From: Paenibacillus sp. FSL R7-0273
GTDB taxonomy: Bacteria; Bacillota; Bacilli; Paenibacillales; Paenibacillaceae
Direction: 5' to 3'
Assembly (NCBI RefSeq): GCF_000758625.1
Contig: NZ_CP009283.1
Span: forward strand, 6,714,501 to 6,778,500
Length of the DNA: 64,000 nt
Shown: positions 9,117 through 17,243 of the stretch, piece by piece
Layout of the letters: each line of letters opens with the position of its first letter
Numbering within the stretch: the first letter of the stretch is position 1
Notes under the pieces: model-generated
What the model saw: only the letters and a program-made list of their open reading frames with translations
What the model was told of the DNA's origin: nothing
Databases searched by the model: none
Translations under genes and position numbers: made by a program

Positions 9117-9136
9117 TTCAGCTCGTAGCTCCTTTC

Positions 9137-10072
9137 TCAGTCCCTGAGGGTCCGCCCGGTCAGGCTGAGGAACAACGTCTCCAGATCCGGCTCATCAATA
9201 TGCAGAGATACAATAATCCCCTCATGCTTGGCAAAAATAAACAGGATATCCTGCAGCTCGCTCTGTGAGGACGGCAGGTACAGCTCAACAGCATCCTGGA
9301 TGGACTCCACGCGGCTAATCCGCGGATGTCTGCCCAGCTCGCTGAGCAGGGCGGGGGTTATGTTGGCTGCATTTATTACGATTTTTTCTTCATGGGCCAC
9401 CCGGTCGCGCAGCTCCTTCTCCGTACCGCAGGCAATGATATGGCCTTTATCCATAATCGCTACCCGGTCACAGATCGCCGCAACCTCCTCCATGTAATGA
9501 CTTGTATATATAATTGTCGAGCCGAGCTTGTTCAGTGTCTTGACCGACTCCAGAATATGATTGCGCGATTGCGGATCGATGCCGACCGTCGGCTCATCCA
9601 TAATAATCAGCTTCGGGCGGTGCATAATCGCACATGCGATATTCAGACGCCGCTTCATCCCTCCCGAGAAGGTAGCCGGCTTCTCCCTGGCCCGGTCGCT
9701 TAATCCGGTAAAAGCAAGCGCCTCCTCTGTCCGCTCCTTCAGCAGATTGCCCCGCAGCCCGTACAACTTGCCGAAAAAACGTACATTCTCCGCCGCAGAC
9801 AGATTTCCGTATAATGCCAGGTCCTGGGGAACAAGCCCGATCCGCTTCTTAACCTCGAGCGTCTGTTCCTTTACTGATAACCCGTCGATCATGATTTCAC
9901 CGGAATCACATTTAAGCAGGCCGCAGATCATGCTGATGGTAGTGCTTTTCCCCGCTCCGTTCGGCCCGAGCAGCCCGAAGATTTCCCCTTCCTCAATCCT
10001 GAAATTGACATGGTCCACCGTCAGCTTCTGATCATACCTTTTAACAACATCCCTGAGCACTGCAAGAGCCAT
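9137..10072 (-). CDS. ABC-2 type exporter ATP-binding protein (LnrL-like)
   Basis: A 311-residue ABC ATPase with Walker A GPNGAGKST (36-44), Q-loop in GLVPQDLALY (about 79-88), signature FSGGMKRR (135-142), Walker B LIIMDEPTVGID (155-166) and switch histidine in TSHYMEEV. Its size and the gene set around it (two ABC2_membrane_3 permeases, and a DesK-type kinase plus NarL-type regulator next door) match the Bacillus LnrJK-LnrLMN linearmycin-resistance module, except that here the two-component genes are divergent. Expression is probably controlled from the palindromic site at 10148-10177, which lies upstream of a TACAAT-like -10 on this strand. Confidence 0.85.
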   Translation of the reverse strand: MALAVLRDVVKRYDQKLTVDHVNFRIEEGEIFGLLGPNGAGKSTTISMICGLLKCDSGEIMIDGLSVKEQTLEVKKRIGLVPQDLALYGNLSAAENVRFFGKLYGLRGNLLKERTEEALAFTGLSDRAREKPATFSGGMKRRLNIACAIMHRPKLIIMDEPTVGIDPQSRNHILESVKTLNKLGSTIIYTSHYMEEVAAICDRVAIMDKGHIIACGTEKELRDRVAHEEKIVINAANITPALLSELGRHPRISRVESIQDAVELYLPSSQSELQDILFIFAKHEGIIVSLHIDEPDLETLFLSLTGRTLRD

Positions 10073-10147
10073 CCGCTAATCTCTCCTCTTCCTGTTGCTT
10101 CTATGGTTATCATTGTAGCGCACAGGAAGCTCTGCGGGAGGTACGCT

Positions 10148-10177
10148 AAGTCATGAGCTGGTGGTGACTAAAGTCAT
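10148..10177. promoter_or_regulatory. Candidate response-regulator operator between exporter and two-component genes
   Basis: The 163-base divergent region contains TGACTAAAGTCA (10165-10176), an inverted repeat of TGACT/AGTCA, and a further AGTCA half-site at 10149-10153. Repeats of this type are common binding sites of NarL/LuxR-family regulators such as the one encoded next door. For the minus-strand exporter promoter (TACAAT near 10113-10118) the site would lie about 30-60 bases upstream of the -10 box, a position suited to activation. This is inference from symmetry and location. Confidence 0.5.
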
Positions 10178-10235
10178 CTCCTGTACGTACAGCCGGATAT
10201 GCTAAGATGAATATAGACTTTAACGGCCTTCTATT

Positions 10236-11414
10236 ATGATACAAAGGATGAATACCTTGACCAGAGAGCTGCAGATCATCCGCTTCAGCCTGCTGTTAAT
10301 TCCGGCTGTGCTCACAGTGTATGTATATGATTATTCTGACTATGGCCTGTTCACCTTCTTTTTCCTTCTGCAGCTGCTGCTGGCAGCTGCCGGTACCCGG
10401 CTGCCGGGGAGATTGCCTGTGCTGGCTGTAATTCTTGAGCTGCTGTACAGTGCCTGGATGTGCCGGGAATACGGGCTGCTGATGCTTTTTCCTGCTATTT
10501 CCGCACTGCTCTGCTATTCCAGGCTGCTGCCCGGCTCCGTACCAGTCCTGCTGGCCGCCCTGCATCTGGGCGCTCTGAATATTGCTTTTTCGGGCTCAGG
10601 TGCTTCTGAGCTGATCTGCATCAATCTTACCTTTCTGCTCGCAGCCGCGCTGGATAGGCTGCTGCTGCATGCCGGGCGGGGCCGCGAGGACACACTGTTT
10701 CTGTATGACGAGCTGCGCAAAAGGCACTTCGAGCTCGACGAGACCCGCAACCGGCTGCTGCAGTTCAACGCCCAGGTGGAGAACGCGGCCCAGGCAGAGG
10801 AGCGGGTACGGATCTCACGGCAGCTGCATGATGATATCGGCCACCGGCTGATCCGGGTCAAAATGATGGTCGAGGCTGCCATCCACACCCTGCCCGGCTC
10901 ACCCGATACCGGAATGGAGATGATGGGCCAGATCCGCGACCAGCTGGCTGCCAGTATGGATAATATGCGGACTGCCCTGAGACAGGTGAATTATACACCC
11001 CAGCTTGAGGGGGCCTACGCTCTGGACCGGCTGCTTGAGGAGACTGGACGGGATACAGGAATCGAAACCTCGTACCAGGTACACGGATATGTCTATCCGC
11101 TGTACCCGAGCGTACAGGTCGTACTATACAAAAACGCCCGGGAAGCCATAACCAATGCCCTGCGGCACGGGAAGGCCACTTCCGTGTGGATCACTGTGCA
11201 TTATAGTGACCGTGAGATTATCATGGAGGCCGGCAATAACGGCCTGCTGCCGGAGGGGGATAAGCTGTACCGGCTTCGTGCCGGCGGCGGGATGGGTCTA
11301 AAGGGGATGACCGAACGTACCGGCCTGGTCGGAGGAACGCTGGAGCTGCGCACGGAGGCACCGTTCACTGTGATTACGAGACTGCCGGTATACCGGCACG
11401 GGGAGCTCAAGTGA
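10236..11414 (+). CDS. Sensor histidine kinase, DesK/LnrJ type (HisKA_3)
   Basis: A 392-residue membrane kinase. Residues about 15-145 form five or six transmembrane helices with almost no extracytoplasmic loop, typical of intramembrane-sensing kinases. A linker coiled coil (about 155-190) leads to the HisKA_3 phosphorylation site ISRQLHDDIGHRL, with His198. The ATPase domain shows the N-box NAREAITNALRHGKA (about 305-319) and the G-box GGGMGLKGMTERTG (about 350). Three in-frame starts exist: ATG 10236, ATG 10248 and TTG 10257; only the TTG has a well-spaced AAAGG upstream. It pairs with the regulator 113 bases downstream and presumably senses membrane damage or the exporter's substrate. Confidence 0.85.
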   Translation: MIQRMNTLTRELQIIRFSLLLIPAVLTVYVYDYSDYGLFTFFFLLQLLLAAAGTRLPGRLPVLAVILELLYSAWMCREYGLLMLFPAISALLCYSRLLPGSVPVLLAALHLGALNIAFSGSGASELICINLTFLLAAALDRLLLHAGRGREDTLFLYDELRKRHFELDETRNRLLQFNAQVENAAQAEERVRISRQLHDDIGHRLIRVKMMVEAAIHTLPGSPDTGMEMMGQIRDQLAASMDNMRTALRQVNYTPQLEGAYALDRLLEETGRDTGIETSYQVHGYVYPLYPSVQVVLYKNAREAITNALRHGKATSVWITVHYSDREIIMEAGNNGLLPEGDKLYRLRAGGGMGLKGMTERTGLVGGTLELRTEAPFTVITRLPVYRHGELK

Positions 11415-11526
11415 GCGCGCGGTACAGGAGTCCAGACCTTTCGGCAGCAGCAGTATATGATGGGAAAAACTATAGGTTCCATTTCTAAAGCTACATAATA
11501 TCAGTAAGACGAGGTGAGCCTTCTGT

Positions 11527-12186
11527 ATGATTAGAGTTGTAATTGTTGATGATGACCCTTTTATCCGCGAGAGTCTCAAGGTGCTGGTCGGTCTGGATGC
11601 GGAGATTGAAGTCGCGGGCTGTGCGGGCGATGGCGGCAAAGCGCTCACGCTGCTGCAGGAGCTGCCGCAGGCTGCTGATGTGGTGCTGATGGATATCCGG
11701 ATGCCGGTCTGCGACGGGGTCGAGGGCACACGCCGGATTAAGGAGGCTTATCCCCATGTGTCTGTACTGATGCTGACCACCTTTGACGATGATGAATACA
11801 TTATCGAAGCACTGCGGAGCGGGGCCAGCGGGTATCTGCTGAAGAATATTCCGCCGGACCGGATTATCCAGGGCATCAAAACCGTTCACCAGGGCAACAT
11901 GCTGATCCATCCCGATATCGCCCGGAAAATGGCCGGCTTTCTTCAGCCAGCAGCAGCCAGGCCGGCTCCTGCACAGGACACCTCCCTTGAATCTTACGGC
12001 CTGACTAAGGCCGAGCAGGGCATAGTCACTGCGATTGCGGAAGGTCTGACCAACAAAGAGATCGCTGCTAGGCTGTTCCTGAGCGAAGGCACCGTGAAAA
12101 ACTACATCACCGACATCCTTAGCAAGCTCAGTCTGCGTGACCGTACGCAGATTGCGATATTTTATTTGAAGGACTGCCGGGGGTAA
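11527..12186 (+). CDS. NarL/LuxR-family response regulator (LnrK-like)
   Basis: A 219-residue response regulator. The receiver domain (1-120) has the acidic pocket VDDD (8-10), phospho-acceptor Asp56 in VLMDIRMP, the conserved Thr in LTTFDDD and Lys in YLLKNIPP. The LuxR-type output domain (about 150-212) has LTKAEQGIVTAIAEGLTNKEIAARLFLSEGTVKNYITDI (positions about 153-191), the helix-turn-helix. The GAGGTGAG ribosome binding site lies just before the ATG. It should be phosphorylated by the kinase encoded upstream and activate the divergent exporter operon through the palindrome at 10148-10177. Confidence 0.9.
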   Translation: MIRVVIVDDDPFIRESLKVLVGLDAEIEVAGCAGDGGKALTLLQELPQAADVVLMDIRMPVCDGVEGTRRIKEAYPHVSVLMLTTFDDDEYIIEALRSGASGYLLKNIPPDRIIQGIKTVHQGNMLIHPDIARKMAGFLQPAAARPAPAQDTSLESYGLTKAEQGIVTAIAEGLTNKEIAARLFLSEGTVKNYITDILSKLSLRDRTQIAIFYLKDCRG

Positions 12187-12453
12187 CGGGAGGACTGCGG
12201 AGAAAGCATGCCCTGGCGACAGCTTAAGCCGCCATCAAGCCTGCACATACAGGAGAGGGCGCACGGGTAGCCTTGGATGGAGCAGATGCCAGGGCAGGTG
12301 CACGGGTGTGCTTGATGACTATCTGTGTGAGGCAGATGGTGCGGGCTTAATGGTACAGAAGTAAAGGCTAGGGTAAGGCGCATGGTGTGATTGATGATGA
12401 ATGAGTAACTACTAATGTAAGGAGCATGGTCTATTGGCCGTCCCCTTCGGTTC

Positions 12454-12635
12454 TAACGGACACAGATGCCGTTATATACGCTATAACCAGCTGTTGTTCA
12501 TGCTAACGGACTCCAGCGCCGTTATATATGTGAATTCAACGGAAAAAAGCTATTTTGGACAAAATAAGGGCGCTACGGTCCGTTAGAATGGGAGAGCAAC
12601 TCTACAGGGGAGAATAACGCCTCTCAGGTCCGTTA
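12454..12635. repeat. Four-unit TAACGG-N9-CCGTTA inverted-repeat array
   Basis: Four 21-bp units each have inverted-repeat arms of six bases around nine variable bases: 12454-12474 (TAACGG/CCGTTA), 12504-12524 (TAACGG/CCGTTA), 12565-12585 (TAAGGG/CCGTTA) and 12615-12635 (TAACGC/CCGTTA). Starts are 50, 61 and 50 bases apart. Units 1 and 2 share flanks on one strand (CTAACGGAC ... GCCGTTATAT) and units 3 and 4 have the same flanks on the other strand, so the whole array is also a large imperfect palindrome. Function unknown; it resembles a dispersed intergenic repeat more than a gene-specific operator. Confidence 0.7.
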
Positions 12636-12760
12636 GCCGGTCTAATTCCCTCCGGTGGCCTCCCAAGACCTCCGGAAAAATTCAGCCTGGTCACCAATAG
12701 ATATTCATATATCAGGCCACCCGCCCCTTCGCTTCTACTGGCAATCACTTCTGTAATTAA

Positions 12761-12800
12761 AAAGGCCAGCCCCCGCAGCTATAACGGGGAGCTGGCCTTT
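12761..12800. terminator. Terminator after the minJ-like gene
   Basis: AAAGGCCAGC-CCCCG pairs with CGGGG-A-GCTGGCCTTT across a 9-base loop. A-rich sequence on the left gives a U-tract for minus-strand transcripts, and TTTATTAT on the right serves the plus strand. Confidence 0.85.
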
Positions 12801-12850
12801 ATTATCAGTGGATTGTATCGCTTCCAGAACAGGGAATCCGGACGGCCCGC

Positions 12851-14215
12851 TTAGGCATCCAGTGTCTCCGCATTCGCGGTCTCAGGCGGGCGCGGCCGCT
12901 CAGATCCGGCGGGCGGCTGGCCGTCGGCGGCCTTGGTCCGGTTCAGTCCGGCCGAAGCCAGGCCCTTGCGGCGGGTACGGGTACCCGTCCTCATGCCGAT
13001 GATGCCGAAGATGCTGGTCGGCTTCGCCCCGGCTGTTACGGCTTCATCCGGCTCCGGCACGAGAATCATGCCGAGCTGGTGATGATCGCCGTCGTAGATC
13101 GGACGCTGCAGGTATTTGCTCTCCCCTTCCCGGTTCTGCACCTCCAGCTTGCAGTAAGCCGGGTTCATGCGCAGCGCGTCATGCAGCTGCGCCGCCTCGG
13201 TCAACAGGACCCCGTTGACCTTCAGCAGCACTTCACCCGGCAGGATGCCCAGCTCCTCCGCCGGACTGCCCGGCAGGACGGCCAGCACCTTGCGGCCGGC
13301 CGGCGGATGCACGAAGCTCGGACTTGTGCTGCGCTCCTCGAGTGCGCTGTACCAGTTCAGGCCTTCGTGCAGGAGCAGCGCAAGCAGCGCCGCAACCAGC
13401 GTGAGCGGGCTCCAGGCGGCGGCGAGCAGGCTCACGCCCAGCAGGACGATGCTGTACGCCAGCAGCCGGCCTGCGGTGCGGGCTGCCTTGCGTGCAGGCA
13501 GCAGGCTGTAGGTTGTCCCGCTGAAGCCGATGATAACCGGCAGCGATACGAGTCCAAGCCCGCCGCCAAGCAGCGGCTGCCAGGGCAGGTCAGCGGTTCC
13601 CGCAGCAGAGGGAACCAGCAGGAACAGCGGCAGCGGCCAGAAGGCCTCCAGCTGGTAGCCGCCGACGACCTTGCCGCGCTTGCCCTCCAGGAAGAGCGGC
13701 GTCGCCAGACGCGCGCCCTGCCAGCGCGCGAGCAGCGCTTCGGCGAGATGCAGCAGCCCGGCCAGCACGAGCAGTGCCGGGATGTCCATTCCGCGCACCG
13801 CCGTAACCAGCCGCCCGGCGGTGCCGTCCTGAAGCGCATCCGGGAAGAACGAAATTATGAACTGTATAATACCTAATACTCCAACGGAGTAGCCAAAGGT
13901 TAAATAACGCACGCGGAACAACATGAGAATCAGGCTGACAATCCAGATGCAGACAACAGCATCCGCAGGCAGTGAAATACCGAGCGCGACAGCTGCGGCT
14001 GACACTGCCAGACCCATGACAAGCCCGCTCCATACCGTCCGCCATGTTTCTGAACCCCAGCCGTGCTGCTTCACATGAATCAGCTTGCGCTCCAGCGCCA
14101 CCTGTCTGCGATAGTACAGGGCAATGAAGAGAATGGCAATATAGTAATAAGGCTGAATCAGCAGATGTATGACCGCTGTGCCCAAGCTTGTAAGCAGTTC
14201 TAGCATATCATTCAA
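12851..14215 (-). CDS. minJ: MinJ-like multi-spanning membrane protein with C-terminal PDZ domain
   Basis: A 454-residue protein. Residues about 10-300 carry about eight hydrophobic segments; a PDZ domain follows at about 315-400 (VLAVLPGSPAEELGILPGEVLLKVNG), then a basic, proline-rich tail. This build and the position directly after ftsE-ftsX-(hydrolase)-ctpB match MinJ of Bacillus, the polar bridge between DivIVA and MinD that keeps division septa off the poles. The start is TTG (ORF residue 1) with AAGGAG 12 bases upstream, or ATG at 14206. The middle of the gene is unusually GC-rich. The assignment rests on topology and synteny; sequence identity to MinJ could not be computed. Confidence 0.7.
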   Translation of the reverse strand: MNDMLELLTSLGTAVIHLLIQPYYYIAILFIALYYRRQVALERKLIHVKQHGWGSETWRTVWSGLVMGLAVSAAAVALGISLPADAVVCIWIVSLILMLFRVRYLTFGYSVGVLGIIQFIISFFPDALQDGTAGRLVTAVRGMDIPALLVLAGLLHLAEALLARWQGARLATPLFLEGKRGKVVGGYQLEAFWPLPLFLLVPSAAGTADLPWQPLLGGGLGLVSLPVIIGFSGTTYSLLPARKAARTAGRLLAYSIVLLGVSLLAAAWSPLTLVAALLALLLHEGLNWYSALEERSTSPSFVHPPAGRKVLAVLPGSPAEELGILPGEVLLKVNGVLLTEAAQLHDALRMNPAYCKLEVQNREGESKYLQRPIYDGDHHQLGMILVPEPDEAVTAGAKPTSIFGIIGMRTGTRTRRKGLASAGLNRTKAADGQPPAGSERPRPPETANAETLDA

Positions 14216-14246
14216 ACTGTCGTCACACTCCTTCTACACAAGACTC

Positions 14247-14277
14247 AAAAAAAAGAAGGCTGAATTCAGCCTTCTTA
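14247..14277 (-). terminator. Terminator or attenuator overlapping the ctpB stop codon
   Basis: AAGAAGGCTGA-att-CAGCCTTCTT (14253-14276) followed on the minus strand by a run of eight T residues. It lies between ctpB and the minJ-like gene 59 bases further on, so it should reduce read-through from the ftsEX-ctpB unit into minJ. Confidence 0.75.
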
Positions 14278-15744
14278 CTTGTTCGACGCGGCTTTCTGGA
14301 TTTCCTTCCGCACCTCTTCAATTCCCCGGTTACGCTGGTTGTCATTTGCCGGGTCCTGAATGACCTTGATCAGGGCCAGCTCCAATGCTTCAGCGGTTTT
14401 GGCATCAATGATGCCGGTTGCCTGCAGCTTGGAGGCGCTCTGGAATTTCTTCACCGCATCTTTAGTTGCGGCGTCAAAATATCCGTCCTTACGCCCCGGC
14501 TTGTAGCCCAGGCCTTCCAGCATGGTCTGCGCACTTTTGATATCCGAGCTGTTCATATTGTATTGCAGGGTAGCACTCTTATTAATCGGTGCTACCGAGA
14601 AGTAATCCGGCTGGGCCACTGTGATATCAGGCTCAATACCCTTGCCGTGAACCCAGGTGCCGTCCGGCGTCAGCCATTTGGCAATCGTGATCTTGAGCAG
14701 GCTGCCGTCTCCAAGCTCCTTCTCGAAGCTGGTCTGCACGGTGCCCTTACCGAAGGAATGCTCCCCGATCAGCTTGGCCCCGGCCGACTGCTGCAGCGCT
14801 CCTGCCAGGATCTCCGATGCGCTGGCGCTTCCCTTATTCATCAGCACAACCACCGGATAAGCCTTGCTTGACCCTTTGGAGGTGCTGACCTCGCGCGATT
14901 TATCCTTATTTTCCACTTGAACAATCGTTTTGCCTGCCGGGACGAACTGCTCTGCCATCTCAATAACCCGCTGCAGTACACCGCCCGGATCGTTACGGAC
15001 ATCGATGACAAGCCCCTTCATGCCCTTCTTCTCGAGGTTGTTCAGCTCTTCCTTAAACCGCTCGGCGGTATTCATCGAGAACTGGGTTACCTCAATAACG
15101 CCAACGCCGTCCTTCTCCATGGTGGCATAGACGGTTTCAAGCTTCACATCATCGCGGGTAATCACGAATTCCAGCGGCTCTGCTGATCCGGTACGCTGTA
15201 CCTTGAGCGTTGCCTTGCTGCCCTTCGGTCCGCGGATTTTGGCGACGGCATCATTCAGCTCAAGGCCCTCCAGCGTTTCGCCGTTGACCGACAGAATGAC
15301 ATCCTTAGCCTGAATTCCGGCCTTTTCAGCCGGCGCTCCCTTGATCGGCGAGACAACAACAACCTTGCCGTTATCCGAGGATACCTCTGCGCCGATACCC
15401 GAGAAGGAGCCTTCAATGCTCTCTTCAAACTTCTCTGCTGTTTCCTTGCCCATATAATTGGAATAAGGATCGCCCAGTGCTTCCATCATACCGTTGACCG
15501 CACCGTCGATCAGCTTGTTCCGGTCTACTGTATCGTAGTAGTTATCTTCTATCAGGCTTAGTGCGGTGCCCAGCTTCTGGGACTCCTTATCCTGCAGGCC
15601 GCTGTTCGTCTGCAGTACAGCCGCTACGCCTTCACCCGCAGCTTGTCCGACAACCTGCACATAACCGGTCACGCCAAGGGTTAACAGGCTGCCGCAGAGC
15701 AGCGCAGCGACGATCATAAAGACCGCCGTGCTTTTCTTTAACAT
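14275..15744 (-). CDS. ctpB: S41-family C-terminal processing peptidase (CtpB-like) with peptidoglycan-binding domain
   Basis: A protein of about 489 residues: an N-terminal signal anchor (LKKSTAVFMIVAALLCGSLL), a PDZ domain (about 105-190, GIGAEVSSDNGKVVVVSPIKGAPAEKAG region), the S41 protease core with the catalytic serine in NKGSASASEILAGAL and lysine in GEHSFGKGTVQTSF, and a PG_binding_1 domain near the C-terminus (AQTMLEGLGYKPGRKDGYFD). It is an exported carboxyl-terminal protease; in Bacillus CtpB cleaves SpoIVFA to activate pro-sigma-K processing during sporulation, and it lies beside ftsEX and minJ there too. The frame opens at 15771, but the ATG at 15744 has GGTGGG at good spacing and begins the signal anchor. 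Confidence 0.88.
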   Translation of the reverse strand: MLKKSTAVFMIVAALLCGSLLTLGVTGYVQVVGQAAGEGVAAVLQTNSGLQDKESQKLGTALSLIEDNYYDTVDRNKLIDGAVNGMMEALGDPYSNYMGKETAEKFEESIEGSFSGIGAEVSSDNGKVVVVSPIKGAPAEKAGIQAKDVILSVNGETLEGLELNDAVAKIRGPKGSKATLKVQRTGSAEPLEFVITRDDVKLETVYATMEKDGVGVIEVTQFSMNTAERFKEELNNLEKKGMKGLVIDVRNDPGGVLQRVIEMAEQFVPAGKTIVQVENKDKSREVSTSKGSSKAYPVVVLMNKGSASASEILAGALQQSAGAKLIGEHSFGKGTVQTSFEKELGDGSLLKITIAKWLTPDGTWVHGKGIEPDITVAQPDYFSVAPINKSATLQYNMNSSDIKSAQTMLEGLGYKPGRKDGYFDAATKDAVKKFQSASKLQATGIIDAKTAEALELALIKVIQDPANDNQRNRGIEEVRKEIQKAASNK

Positions 15745-15881
15745 GATGTTCCCACCGTCCCTTCTGTCCATCTACTAAAGGCCCGCATCCGTCCGGAAAG
15801 GACGGTATCTCTTCCAGTATATGCCGCAGCGCGTATTAATATTTATTGCCGTTGTCTTTATTTGTATTTCAGCAGCCAGAT

Positions 15882-17183
15882 CTACAGATACGGCATCGGA
15901 TTAACAGTCTTACCGTCTACCCGTACCTCAAAGTGAAGATGCGGGCCTGTAGAGCGCCCGGTTGAGCCAGATTCGGCAATAACCTGACCTCTGCTAACCT
16001 GGTCCCCGGCTGAAACCCTGAGGCCGCCCTCACGGATATGTCCGTAAAGTGTCCACACACCGCCGCCATGGTCAATAATGACTGTATATCCGTAGCCGCT
16101 CCACCATTCCGAAACAAGCACGGTGCCGGATTCAGCGGCATGGATGCTGGTTCCCTGCGGAACTGCAAAGTCTACACCGGTGTGCATTTTGCCGACTTCA
16201 CCGGTTACCGGATGGGTCCGCTTGCCGTAGCCCGACGAGATCCGCGCCGAGCCTACAGGCATCAGGAACGGTCCGCCGCTGCCGGAAAACTCTGAGGAGG
16301 AGCTTGCGCTGCTGACATTGCTTGTTGACCTGGCCTTCGCTTTGGCCGCTGCGGCTGCCGCTCGGCGTGCCGCCTCTGCTTTGGCTGCAGCCGCTTTACG
16401 TGCCGCTTCCTCTGCCTTCAGCTTATCCTTCTGTGTCTCCAGCGCGGAACGCTCACTGGCCAGCTGAACCAGCTTAGCTTCCTGCTCTTCGGAAATTTCC
16501 CCGGACACCAGAATTTCTTCATCATAATGAGCGATAAGCTCCTGCTTCTCTTCTTCCTTTTCTTTCAAGACACTGCGCTGATCCTCAAGCTGGGTATACA
16601 GCTGCTTTGCATTGGCATACTGTCCCTCCAGTTCTATCTTCTTGGATACCACTGTCTCCTTGTCGAGCTTGTGCTGCTCCAGCAGATCCTGGTCCTGATC
16701 CACGATCATTTTGAGCGAATCCGCCCGGTCCAGAAAATCGGAGAAGCTGGTCGATGACAGCAGCACATCAAGATAAGAAACAGCACCATCGGTATACATC
16801 AGCCGGACACGGGATTCCAGCAGCTTTTCACGCGAAGCAATCCGGTCCTCCGCATCACTCAGCTCGGCTGCAGTCACGTTGAGCGACTCCTCTGTGCTGG
16901 CGATTTTGCCGGAAATGGTCGTCATTTCACCCTTTACCTGCTCGATCTGTGCCAGCACATACTCGAGATTCTGGGTGGTTTTGTTCTTGTAGTGCTGTGC
17001 CTCCTGAGTACGGGAAGCCGCCTTGTCCTGTGCGGCCTTAGCCGCCTGCACCTCTTGCTGCAGCTTCTTCAGCTGCTGATCTATTTCTGCGACTGTTGTC
17101 TTTTTGGCATATCCGTCAGAGGGTCCTAAAAAAGTGACAGCCAGCAGTGCTACGGCTAGTCCGGCGGCAATCTTCTTCTTCAA
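15882..17183 (-). CDS. Coiled-coil murein hydrolase/activator with M23 (LytM) domain, EnvC-like
   Basis: A 433-residue secreted protein. The signal peptide spans about 1-26 (AAGLAVALLAVTFLGPSDGYA). Residues about 30-265 are a long coiled coil rich in Lys, Glu, Gln and Ala. An Ala/Ser linker leads to an M23 domain (about 300-430) with MHTGVDFAVP, GGGVWTLYGHI and GPHLHFEVRVDG, so the zinc-binding His/Asp residues appear intact and the domain could be an active endopeptidase. The gene lies directly downstream of ftsX, 60 bases away. In other bacteria FtsEX drives a coiled-coil partner (EnvC, PcsB or CwlO) to open peptidoglycan; this protein is the obvious partner here. Confidence 0.87.
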   Translation of the reverse strand: MKKKIAAGLAVALLAVTFLGPSDGYAKKTTVAEIDQQLKKLQQEVQAAKAAQDKAASRTQEAQHYKNKTTQNLEYVLAQIEQVKGEMTTISGKIASTEESLNVTAAELSDAEDRIASREKLLESRVRLMYTDGAVSYLDVLLSSTSFSDFLDRADSLKMIVDQDQDLLEQHKLDKETVVSKKIELEGQYANAKQLYTQLEDQRSVLKEKEEEKQELIAHYDEEILVSGEISEEQEAKLVQLASERSALETQKDKLKAEEAARKAAAAKAEAARRAAAAAAKAKARSTSNVSSASSSSEFSGSGGPFLMPVGSARISSGYGKRTHPVTGEVGKMHTGVDFAVPQGTSIHAAESGTVLVSEWWSGYGYTVIIDHGGGVWTLYGHIREGGLRVSAGDQVSRGQVIAESGSTGRSTGPHLHFEVRVDGKTVNPMPYL

Positions 17184-17243
17184 CTCGCACTCCCCATCCT
17201 TTTACTCCGTATTTATAATGTCATTTCACGTCAGAAATTGTGC

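Larger units (their letters stand above)
12187..12850. other. Long non-coding interval with repeat array and terminator
   Basis: No credible gene is seen in these 664 bases. The first 250 bases are G-rich and without clear structure. The middle holds the four-unit inverted-repeat array at 12454-12635, and the end holds a strong terminator shared with the minJ-like gene. No terminator directly follows the response regulator gene, so the array may serve that function. Confidence 0.6.

Noticed and set aside
12450..12640. Repeat array considered as a small CRISPR
   Set aside because: Units are inverted relative to each other, only four, with internal variable bases and unequal spacing; no cas genes are nearby.
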